DNA of 5,623 nt, taken from NCBI GenBank assembly GCA_013375335.1, contig JABXJZ010000102.1, positions 1-5,623 of the forward strand. The letters run 5' to 3'. Within the stretch, counting starts at the first letter, position 1. Each line of letters begins with the position of its first letter. The notes under the pieces were generated by a model. The model was not told the DNA's origin, ran no database searches, and saw only the letters and a list, made by a program, of their open reading frames with translations. Positions 1 through 5,623 of this stretch are shown here, piece by piece. This DNA comes from Desulfobacterales bacterium (GTDB lineage: Bacteria > Desulfobacterota > DSM-4660 > Desulfatiglandales > B25-G16). A program made the position numbers and the translations under genes.

Positions 1-994
1 CCTGGCGCACTGGTAGTCCACATAGCTCCTTCCAGCGATTAAACACCTCCAATGGGAGGACATCGCCGCCGCTGGTACAATATCGCAGCGAGCTCAGATC
101 ATAGAAGCCCAATCGGTCATTTTCTAAGATCATGCGGTAAAGCGCCGGTACCCCAACAAATAGGGTTATCCTGTATCTCTGTATCGCCTCCAAAACCGCG
201 TCTATCTGTGGCGTAGGCATCAGTACCGTAAGGTTTCCTCGGCCTAATCCCAGGGCCATAATTGTCTGCTGTGCCATCACGTGGAAGAGCGGGTTGACTA
301 TGATGAGCCTATCGTCGCCCTCTCTGACATGCCCCTCAGTTGCCTTACGATACCCATCGATGGCTGACACCATCGCTGCATGCGCGTTTGGCACTCCCTT
401 AGGGGAGCCAGTCGTCCCACCTGTATACAGGATGTAGGCAAGATGTTCTCTTGGATTTATCTGTACCTCTGGTGGCTGTGGCGGATATTCTCGGATCAGG
501 CCCTTAAAGAAATAGACCCCTCTATCCTGGTTGACGCTACCATGTGGAACCTTGTCAAAGAGGCTACCAATGGCTCTCTTCCACCAGGGCAGCAGTTCTG
601 CTAGGTTCACGACTATGACCCTCTTCAGGGAGGTCTTAGGGAAGATCTCCCTGACGTAGCCGAGATTTGTGTCCTGACAAACTATGGTCTCAGTATCGGA
701 ATCATTGATCATGTATTCAATCTCATGGGAAGTATAGATCGGAGAGACTGGCACTGGTATGGCCCCGATCCTCTGGGCTGCAAAATAGGCAACGAGGAAC
801 TGCGGGCAGTTTGGGATGTAAAGCATAACCCTGTCGTTATCCTCTACCCCCAGATGGTGTAAGGCGGTGGCGAATCGGCTGATCAGCTCTCTAAGCCGCT
901 TGTAGGAAAAGGTCTCGCCCAGGTAGACAAGCGCTGGATTTTCAGGCCATTTCTCACACGAGCGTTCAAAACAGGTACCTATAAGCTCATCCAT
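1..994 (-). CDS. Acyl-CoA synthetase (AMP-forming), N-terminal 331 residues, cut by window edge
   Basis: Class I adenylate-forming ligase, probably a fatty-acid or other carboxylic-acid CoA ligase. The family activates an acid with ATP to an acyl-adenylate and then transfers it to CoA in the cytoplasm. I translated the frame by hand and it is open to the window edge. The P-loop-like motif YTGGTTGSPKGV lies at about residues 190-201. PLFH (the family's A4 region) is at 235-238 and TSGGD at 307-311. The frame leaves the window at ...GLPVRQ, just before the expected GYGxTE motif, so that motif and the C-terminal lid are missing. The start is ATG at 994: an in-frame TAA lies at 1027-1025 and no other start codon lies between. 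An AGGCAGGG stretch precedes it, and GGAG directly abuts the ATG. It begins 22 bp after the RND stop, so it is very likely co-transcribed and perhaps translationally coupled. Substrate chain length cannot be read from this part. Confidence 0.93.
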   Translation of the reverse strand, partial: MDELIGTCFERSCEKWPENPALVYLGETFSYKRLRELISRFATALHHLGVEDNDRVMLYIPNCPQFLVAYFAAQRIGAIPVPVSPIYTSHEIEYMINDSDTETIVCQDTNLGYVREIFPKTSLKRVIVVNLAELLPWWKRAIGSLFDKVPHGSVNQDRGVYFFKGLIREYPPQPPEVQINPREHLAYILYTGGTTGSPKGVPNAHAAMVSAIDGYRKATEGHVREGDDRLIIVNPLFHVMAQQTIMALGLGRGNLTVLMPTPQIDAVLEAIQRYRITLFVGVPALYRMILENDRLGFYDLSSLRYCTSGGDVLPLEVFNRWKELCGLPVRQ

Positions 995-1016
995 CTCCGG
1001 TGCCCTGCCTGTTTCT

Positions 1017-4000
1017 CTATTTTCTTATCTTTTCCATCTTTATGAAGAACATGAGGAGTGAAGGTATGATAAAGATCACGAACATAGAGGATATGGCAAG
1101 CCCCCCGAGGATAACACTTCCGAGCCCCCTGTAAATCTCAGAACCAGGTCCCGGCGCTACGACGAGGGGAAGCATACCAAATAAGCTGGTAAAGGTGCTC
1201 ATATAGATCGGCCTCAACCTTACCCTGGTTGATTCAAGTACTGCCTCACGGTAACCCATGCCGTGATACCTTATGTTGTTGAGCGCCTGATAAACAATCA
1301 ATATCGCGTTATTCACAACGACCCCGATAAGTATAACAAAACCCAGCATGGTCAGTACATCGAGGGGCTGAGGATGGATGAATTCATTCAAGAGTTTAAG
1401 GCCGACAAATCCTCCTGCCGCTGCAAGGGGGAGGGTAAATAATACGACAAAGGGGTAGATGAAATTGCCAAATAACCCGGACATCAAGAGATAGATGATT
1501 ACTGCAGCCAGGACGAAATTCCACTGCAGCGCCTCTCTCGTTTGCGTTAATTTATCAGCCTCACCGCTCAATTTGATACTTACACCCTGTAGCATCCCCT
1601 GATTCCTCAGAAGAGGTACCAGCTTGTCACTAATCCTGTCCATTGTCTCCTCAAGGGATATGGTCTTCGGTGGCGTTACCTGCAGAGTAATTGTCCTCTG
1701 TCTTTCAAGGTGTCTTATCTCAGTAACACCTGTTGATCTCTCCAGCCGCGCAAGGGAGGAGATAGGCACAATCTTCCCCTTCGGTGTGGAAATAAGGGCC
1801 CTATAGAGCTCCTCAGGTGTGGAAAAATCCTTATCCGATGCCTTCAGCACGAGGTCAATCTTCTTCTCACCCTCCTGCTTGAACTCACCTACCTTCCTAC
1901 CGTCCATAAGAATATCCAGACGGATTCCCAGATCACTGGCGCTCATTCCAGCCGCCCTCAGACGATCCCTTTCAGGGATGATGTTGATTTCTGGATAGAG
2001 AAGCTCGATGGAAGGCACGGGTCTTACCTGGACCCCGGGGATCTCTTTTTGCACCATATCGAACATAGTAGCTGCAACGCGAACGATTGTGTCTAAATCC
2101 GGTGCACTGACGTCCACATCAATGGTTCTTCCACCGCCCAGCCTCGTCTGGAAGATACCACGTTGGCTCGTCACGCCGAATATCCCCGGAATACTGTTAA
2201 CTATTTGAGAGAGAAGTGGCACAAGCTCCCCGCCGCGTTGCTCGTGAATACTCTTGGAGCCGGCAAACATAAATCTATCTGAGCCCACATAAAATGCCTC
2301 CTTGATGCCCGGGTAGCCATCGTGGTCCCTGTTCATGTAAGGATCAACGGCATTGAATATGATTTCCCCGATTTCCCTTCGCTCCTCATAGGAAAGCCCG
2401 GGAGGAGGAACCATGATACTGAACACGAAGTTTCTATTTCCCTGGGGAAGATACTCCATCTTGGGCGTTAGAAATAACGCTAATGATATGGAGAAGATGG
2501 TCAACGCCGTGATAGTTGTTATCCTCGTTATCCAATTCCTCGTGGCCAATTGAACCAGGCCCATGATCTTCTTAGCGAGGAAAGACCCTAATGCAGCTAG
2601 GCGACTTGGCTTAGGGGCATTTTGATTCTTTCGGAGGCCAAACAGCTTATTAGAGAACATCGGGATAACAGATATAGACACGAAGAGGCTCAATATGATG
2701 GCACAGGTCACGGCTATGGCAATATCCCTGAACAACTGACCAGCCTCTTCCTCTATGAACACAACGGGCAGGAACACGGCTACTGTTGTGAGGGATGAGG
2801 CAAGTATCGCTCCCCACACCTCCTTCGTTCCTTCATAGGCGGCCTGGAAGGCGGATTTGCCCATCTTTCTGTGCCGGTCGATATTTTCCAGAACTACAAT
2901 AGCGCTATCCAAGAGCATTCCTACGGCGAATGCGATCCCCGCAAGAGAAATGACATTGAGCGTTCTTCCAAATGAACTCAGGAAGATAAAGCTCCCAATG
3001 ATGCTTATGGGAATAGCGGTGGCAACAACGACAGTAGAGGAAAAACTCCTCAAAAAGATGAGAAGGACCAGAATGGCCAGCGTGCCGCCGATGAGAATAT
3101 TTTGTTGAACCAGCTTGATCGCACCCCTTATATAGGGCCTCTGGTCGTAAAGCCAATGCAGGTAGATTTTTTCCGGTTTGAGCTTTTCGGCATTGAGCCA
3201 TCTAACGGCTTGCTCAACCCGATCAGTCACCTCAAGTATATTTGTACCTGGTTCGGGTCTAACGCCCATTATGATTCCGTTTTCACGGTCGTGGATGATC
3301 TCGGCTGTTGGCTTTGCATATCCAAAGCTTATAGTGGCAATATCCGAGAGGTAGATCCGCCTCTGCCCTGTTGATTTGACAACCACATTTTCCAGATCCT
3401 GGACCGATTGAAATTCAGCCACCGTCCTGATCCTGAAGTCCCTCCTCCCCACGTACATGTTTCCCGCTGATACATTCACATTTTCCGCACCCAGGACCGC
3501 TACGACTTCCCCAATGGTCAGGCCATATGCGGCAAGCCTCTTAGGGTTTAGAATGACGTGCATTTCCTTCTCCGTGCCGCCGCCGATGAAGAGATCAGCA
3601 ACCCCTTCGACCCTTTCAAGATACTGCTTTATCTCATTTTCAAAGTAAGTCATGTAGGTATAGATGGAATTGGGATTATCTCCGGTCGTTTTCAGGGTCA
3701 TCCAGATTACAGGAGATGTAGCCGCTCCCGTGGCGTTGATGACGGGTCTTTCCACGTTTTCGGGGTAGGATTTGACCTCGTTCAGCTTGTTTGAAACCCT
3801 CAGGAGGGCATCATCAATATCAGTGCCCAACTTGAATTTGAGCGTGACCGAGCCGATACTGTTCCATGATGAGCTTTCCATCTCCACGAGATTGGGGATA
3901 CCCTTGAATACCTTTTCCTGCTCTTCGATGATCTCCCGCTCGATCTCGTACGGTGTAGCACCGGTCCAGACTGTTCTAACGGTAATCTGGGGTATTTCCA

Positions 4001-4118
4001 GACTGGGGCTTAGCTGGTAGGGCATTCTATAAAGCCCGATAAACCCGAAGAGAAGGATTACGATAACACCGACTAGGACTTTGACGGGATCATTTATGGA
4101 AAACTTAACCGGATCCAT
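1017..4118 (-). CDS. RND-family inner-membrane efflux transporter (HAE1/AcrB-like)
   Basis: Proton-driven pump of a tripartite efflux system, taking substrates from the periplasm or inner membrane. At 1033 aa it has the usual AcrB-type length. Hydrophobic segments fit 12 membrane helices: about 12-30, 338-357, 362-381, 386-410, 434-456, 466-488, 534-551, 867-885, 886-907, 920-945, 967-990 and 1000-1027. Two large periplasmic porter/docking loops lie at about 31-337 and 552-866. Family marks include GMLLDSAIVVLENI (TM4, 400-413), AGQLFRDIAIA (459-469), VVNNAILIV (TM10, 934-942) and RLRPIYMSTF (967-976). The first TM4 Asp is kept (D404) but the second is Ser405, and the TM10 Lys of AcrB is Asn936. 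The only cysteine is C472. The start ATG lies 3 bp after the adaptor stop (TGAGCAATG) with no strong Shine-Dalgarno, which suggests coupled translation. Substrate is unknown; nothing points to metal efflux. Confidence 0.96.
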   Translation of the reverse strand: MDPVKFSINDPVKVLVGVIVILLFGFIGLYRMPYQLSPSLEIPQITVRTVWTGATPYEIEREIIEEQEKVFKGIPNLVEMESSSWNSIGSVTLKFKLGTDIDDALLRVSNKLNEVKSYPENVERPVINATGAATSPVIWMTLKTTGDNPNSIYTYMTYFENEIKQYLERVEGVADLFIGGGTEKEMHVILNPKRLAAYGLTIGEVVAVLGAENVNVSAGNMYVGRRDFRIRTVAEFQSVQDLENVVVKSTGQRRIYLSDIATISFGYAKPTAEIIHDRENGIIMGVRPEPGTNILEVTDRVEQAVRWLNAEKLKPEKIYLHWLYDQRPYIRGAIKLVQQNILIGGTLAILVLLIFLRSFSSTVVVATAIPISIIGSFIFLSSFGRTLNVISLAGIAFAVGMLLDSAIVVLENIDRHRKMGKSAFQAAYEGTKEVWGAILASSLTTVAVFLPVVFIEEEAGQLFRDIAIAVTCAIILSLFVSISVIPMFSNKLFGLRKNQNAPKPSRLAALGSFLAKKIMGLVQLATRNWITRITTITALTIFSISLALFLTPKMEYLPQGNRNFVFSIMVPPPGLSYEERREIGEIIFNAVDPYMNRDHDGYPGIKEAFYVGSDRFMFAGSKSIHEQRGGELVPLLSQIVNSIPGIFGVTSQRGIFQTRLGGGRTIDVDVSAPDLDTIVRVAATMFDMVQKEIPGVQVRPVPSIELLYPEINIIPERDRLRAAGMSASDLGIRLDILMDGRKVGEFKQEGEKKIDLVLKASDKDFSTPEELYRALISTPKGKIVPISSLARLERSTGVTEIRHLERQRTITLQVTPPKTISLEETMDRISDKLVPLLRNQGMLQGVSIKLSGEADKLTQTREALQWNFVLAAVIIYLLMSGLFGNFIYPFVVLFTLPLAAAGGFVGLKLLNEFIHPQPLDVLTMLGFVILIGVVVNNAILIVYQALNNIRYHGMGYREAVLESTRVRLRPIYMSTFTSLFGMLPLVVAPGPGSEIYRGLGSVILGGLAISSMFVIFIIPSLLMFFIKMEKIRK

Positions 4119-4121
4119 TGC

Positions 4122-5201
4122 TCACTCAATTTCCCCGATGATGGTGACCGATTGCCCATCCCTGAGCCTTTCATTACCCTTGACAACGACCTTCATCCCC
4201 TCTGAAATCCTCTGTGCGTTTATGCCAGCCTTCATTCCCTGATACCCTACGACCTGACTGGGGATAATCACCGCCTTTGCGTCAACGACCGTCACAACCA
4301 CTGTTCTTCCCGACATAGTCAAGACTGCATCCCTCGGGACCATAAGGGTGTGCAGTCTTTCACCTACGGGCAATACTACCCTTGCCTCCATTCCCTCCAG
4401 GAGTGAAGCGGCGTTGTTAAGTCTGATCTTAACCGGGAAGGTTCGCGTTAAGACGTCGCCCTTCGGTATGATGGCAACGATGGTTCCCTTCTTTTCCTTT
4501 CCAGCTGCTGTCGTCTTCACAGCTGTACCAGGTTTTAGGTATCTGGTAACTTCCTCTGGGACCTCCACGATCATGTCAACAGCGTCATCCCGTGCGATCG
4601 TTGCCACGGGGTCACCTGGTGAAAGCCATTCCCCCCTTGCAACGTGCCTTTTAATGATCACCCCGTTGAAAGGTGCCTTAATGACGGTTTTCTTGAGTTC
4701 TATTTCAAGGCGTTCAACCTCTGCCTTAAGGGCAGCTGACTTTTTTTCGAGGCTCTTCACTTGGAACCGCTGATCGTCATAATCCCTTTCTGCGACGATC
4801 TTCTTCTTGTAAAGGTTGGCTGTCCTTCGTAAATCCTTTCTCGCCTTTTCGAGGTCCGAGAGGATCTGTTCATAGGATGCCACACTTGCCTGAAGGTTCT
4901 TTTCGAGCAGATCCGTATTGAGCTTGACTAGTATCTCTCCCTTCTTCATCCGCTGTCCTTCTTCAAATTGTATGATCTCGACCGTTCCATTTACTTCGGC
5001 AGAGACATCTGAGACCTCGAGATAGTAAACCGTTCCGATAAATTCCCCCTCAGGGGCGATCGTGCCGGTAGTAACCTTGGATACAACGACATTTGCAGGA
5101 GGAATCCCTAGTTTCTCTATATCCTCAGCGGTGGAATGAGTCGGAACCGCAACCATCAGGATAAGGATGATCAAGCTGATTTTATGAATCCCCTTCACCA
5201 T
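4122..5201 (-). CDS. RND efflux periplasmic adaptor (membrane fusion protein, AcrA/HlyD-like)
   Basis: Periplasmic adaptor that would bridge the RND pump encoded next to it and an outer-membrane channel. It is 359 aa. Residues 1-25 look like a secretory signal peptide (K3/K7, hydrophobic 9-19, likely cleavage after STA, before ED). The protein has no cysteine at all, so it is not a lipoprotein, unlike AcrA. The two lipoyl half-motifs are at about 63-95 (with the VNGTVEIIQFEEGQRMKKGE region) and 172-203 (KAPFNGVI). A charged coiled-coil hairpin of about 75 residues lies between them (97-171). A beta-barrel domain (about 206-280) and a membrane-proximal domain (about 281-357) follow. The hairpin tip reads R126-x3-L130-x6-A137, the channel-binding RLS pattern with Ala for Ser. 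The start is chosen because an in-frame TAA (5207-5205) lies just upstream and AGAGG sits 6 nt before the ATG. The ATG overlaps the stop of the leader ORF. Confidence 0.95.
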   Translation of the reverse strand: MVKGIHKISLIILILMVAVPTHSTAEDIEKLGIPPANVVVSKVTTGTIAPEGEFIGTVYYLEVSDVSAEVNGTVEIIQFEEGQRMKKGEILVKLNTDLLEKNLQASVASYEQILSDLEKARKDLRRTANLYKKKIVAERDYDDQRFQVKSLEKKSAALKAEVERLEIELKKTVIKAPFNGVIIKRHVARGEWLSPGDPVATIARDDAVDMIVEVPEEVTRYLKPGTAVKTTAAGKEKKGTIVAIIPKGDVLTRTFPVKIRLNNAASLLEGMEARVVLPVGERLHTLMVPRDAVLTMSGRTVVVTVVDAKAVIIPSQVVGYQGMKAGINAQRISEGMKVVVKGNERLRDGQSVTIIGEIE

Positions 5202-5302
5202 TATTTACCTCTGACCGCTTCCCCCCTTCTTACTGTCCCATCATGCCCTCTTTGAGCAAACCTTGCAACTCTTTTTTGACTGTGGGCCTGCAATGAGTGC
5301 AT
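5201..5302 (-). CDS. Putative 33-residue basic leader peptide, overlapping the adaptor start
   Basis: Short ORF with the best Shine-Dalgarno in the window (AAAGGAG, 6 nt before ATG) and a stop that overlaps the adaptor start as TAATG. This geometry is typical of translational coupling. The peptide begins MHSLQAHSQK. It is rich in Arg/Lys (eight) and His (three), with only two acidic residues, and has no membrane segment or recognisable domain. It contains an A6 run and a G6 run. The same DNA is open in a second frame without a start codon (27 codons, ending KELQGLLKEGMMGQ) that looks more protein-like, so a frameshifted or decayed small gene is possible. I do not recognise a family. Expression is inferred only from the start signals. 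Confidence 0.4.
   Translation of the reverse strand: MHSLQAHSQKRVARFAQRGHDGTVRRGEAVRGK
5208..5212 (-). promoter_or_regulatory. Ribosome binding site of the adaptor gene
   Basis: AGAGG on the minus strand, followed by the 6-nt spacer TAAATA and the adaptor ATG. It supports ATG 5201 as the adaptor start and lies inside the last codons of the leader ORF. Confidence 0.65.
5240..5268 (-). promoter_or_regulatory. Weak candidate sigma70-type promoter for the efflux operon
   Basis: TTGCAA (5268-5263) and CATGAT (5245-5240) are separated by 17 bp. Each matches four of six positions of the TTGACA/TATAAT consensus. Transcription would start near 5233, about 30 nt before the adaptor ATG, and would bypass the leader ORF. 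The matches are modest and could be chance. The case for some promoter in this region rests mainly on the terminator upstream. Confidence 0.25.
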
Positions 5303-5308
5303 GATTCG

Positions 5309-5315
5309 CTCCTTT
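5309..5315 (-). promoter_or_regulatory. Strong Shine-Dalgarno sequence before the leader ORF
   Basis: AAAGGAG on the minus strand with the spacer CGAATC before ATG 5302. It lies within an imperfect dyad, CCTT-CTA-AAGG (5311-5321), which could partly mask it in RNA. It is the main reason to consider the leader ORF translated. Confidence 0.5.
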
Positions 5316-5334
5316 AGAAGGGGCAGAAGAAGGT

Positions 5335-5345
5335 CTTTACTAAAG
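5335..5345. repeat. 11-bp perfect dyad (CTTTA-N-TAAAG), possible operator
   Basis: Perfect inverted repeat of 5-bp arms around one central base, between the terminator and the leader Shine-Dalgarno. The position would suit a repressor site controlling the efflux operon, and efflux operons often have TetR- or MarR-type local control. No regulator gene is in the window, and such a short dyad can occur by chance. Confidence 0.25.
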
Positions 5346-5369
5346 CGGAAATAGGATAGCTTGGCTCAG

Positions 5370-5398
5370 AAAAAAGGTGGGCTCGAAACAGCTCCGCC
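5370..5398 (-). terminator. Intrinsic terminator after the AhpD-like gene
   Basis: On the minus strand, GGCGG-A-GCT pairs with AGC-CC-ACC around the loop GTTTCG. That gives 7 pairs with one C·A mismatch and one bulged A, followed directly by six T. It lies 54 nt after the TAG of the AhpD-like frame and reads in the same direction. It separates that gene from the efflux operon and implies a separate promoter for the latter. Confidence 0.65.
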
Positions 5399-5452
5399 TC
5401 TCTTGCCCTCAGAGGAAATTCGTTTAGTCGTTACATTCGGTTATGGACAGGG

Positions 5453-5623
5453 CTAATCCGGATCCGGTGACACATCGGGTTCAATCTGATAAGCCTGGGC
5501 AATGGCGTTTGTGCCGCTAAACACATCCACCACCGCCACAATCTCCGAGATTCCCTCATTATCCAGCCCGAGCCGCTTCACGGCGGCACTATGGGAGTGA
5601 ATTCAGTACTCACAGTTGTTGAC
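5453..5623 (-). CDS. AhpD/CMD-family oxidoreductase, probable selenoprotein with CxxU motif (3' part only)
   Basis: C-terminal 56 codons of an alkylhydroperoxidase AhpD/carboxymuconolactone-decarboxylase-like protein; the 5' end lies beyond the window. The frame reads VNNCEY, then TGA, then IHSHSAAVKRLGLDNEG and on to a tail with GTNAIAQAYQIEPDV, ending at TAG. This matches the usual family pattern CExC...HSHxAA...LG...NxIAxAxxxEPD. AhpD proteins use a CxxCxxxH site to reduce peroxides. Here the second Cys codon is TGA, and the His four residues after it is present. The frame after the TGA is intact and family-like, so I read it as selenocysteine rather than a stop; an SECIS-like hairpin follows. 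The alternatives are a point-mutated pseudogene (TGC/TGT to TGA) or a sequencing error. The terminator downstream suggests that this is the last gene of its transcript. Family assignment is firm to moderate; Sec decoding is inferred. Confidence 0.75.
5567..5605 (-). promoter_or_regulatory. Candidate bacterial SECIS hairpin
   Basis: Numbering from U of the UGA as 1: GCCGC (19-23) pairs perfectly with GCGGC (30-34) around the loop CGUGAA. Below are a U18·U35 mismatch, a possible G17-C36 pair, and CCC (11-13) with GGG (37-39). In the E. coli fdhF element a bulged U17 lies below the apical stem and G23-U24 lie in the loop. Here U18 and G25-U26 fall at nearly the same positions. The element is inside the coding sequence, as expected for bacteria. 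The structure was found by eye and no folding energy was computed. Confidence 0.6.
5603..5605 (-). other. In-frame TGA, probable selenocysteine codon
   Basis: It occupies the place of the second cysteine in the CEYC motif of the AhpD-like frame. It is the only internal stop between 5623 and the TAG at 5455-5453. Confidence 0.7.

Noticed and set aside
380..604. 74-residue plus-strand ORF
   Set aside because: It is antisense to the acyl-CoA ligase, which has a continuous open frame with clear family motifs. The ORF has no domain and no ribosome site that I can see.
2905..3201. 98-codon minus-strand ORF inside the RND gene
   Set aside because: It is an alternative frame of the pump's TM2-TM4 region, which is conserved in the main frame. 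Its sequence has no family-like features.
1624..4773. Several plus-strand ORFs of 60-141 codons opposite the RND pump and adaptor
   Set aside because: All lie antisense to two strongly supported genes, have no recognisable motifs, and are best explained as shadow frames.
5205..5336. Third reading frame in the leader with a CKVC motif and an internal TGA at 5243-5241, a possible second selenoprotein
   Set aside because: It has no start codon, the TGA does not replace a cysteine in any recognised motif, and I see no family match. Short Cys-containing frames can arise by chance.
5353..5358. TATCCT as a -10 box for the leader
   Set aside because: No acceptable -35 hexamer lies 16-18 bp upstream; that stretch is the 3' arm of the terminator.
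5317..5442. Stop-to-stop frame between the AhpD-like gene and the leader
   Set aside because: It has no ATG, GTG or TTG start with a ribosome site. It crosses the terminator hairpin and its T-run, and the peptide resembles no protein family I know.
5201..5623. AhpD-like gene as a simple pseudogene ended by TGA
   Set aside because: It is not excluded but is less likely. The stop sits exactly on the redox Cys codon, the remaining frame is intact, and a SECIS-like hairpin follows.

Overview
All genes in this window lie on the minus strand. In transcription order they are: (1) the 3' end of an AhpD/carboxymuconolactone-decarboxylase-type gene at the right edge, (2) a probable intrinsic terminator, (3) a short leader region with a 33-codon ORF, (4) an RND-efflux periplasmic adaptor, (5) a full-length RND inner-membrane transporter, and (6) the 5' part of an acyl-CoA synthetase that runs off the left edge. 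Nothing on the plus strand looks genuine. There are no RNA genes, mobile elements, CRISPR repeats or long repeats.

The most interesting element is at the right edge. The AhpD-like frame reads Cys-Glu-Tyr-(TGA)-Ile-His-Ser-His. The TGA therefore falls exactly on the second cysteine of the family's CxxC redox motif, and the frame stays open and family-like for 49 more codons to a TAG. Immediately after the TGA is a hairpin with the layout of a bacterial SECIS element: a 5-bp GC stem, a U·U mismatch below it and GU in the apical loop. The simplest reading is a selenoprotein with a CxxU active site, which routine annotation would truncate or call a pseudogene.

The middle is an efflux operon. The adaptor (359 aa, signal peptide, split lipoyl domain, coiled-coil hairpin) and the RND pump (1033 aa, 12 membrane segments, two large periplasmic loops) are 3 bp apart. 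The acyl-CoA ligase starts 22 bp after the pump. No TolC-type outer-membrane gene is in view. The adaptor ATG overlaps the stop of the leader ORF as TAATG. The terminator between the AhpD-like gene and the leader suggests that the efflux operon has its own promoter.

The organism looks like a Gram-negative bacterium, because it has a tripartite-type efflux system with a periplasmic adaptor. Base composition is intermediate. The probable selenocysteine use and the fatty-acyl-CoA ligase/RND pairing would fit an anaerobic deltaproteobacterium (Desulfobacterota), but this is inference and cannot be proved from 5.6 kb.
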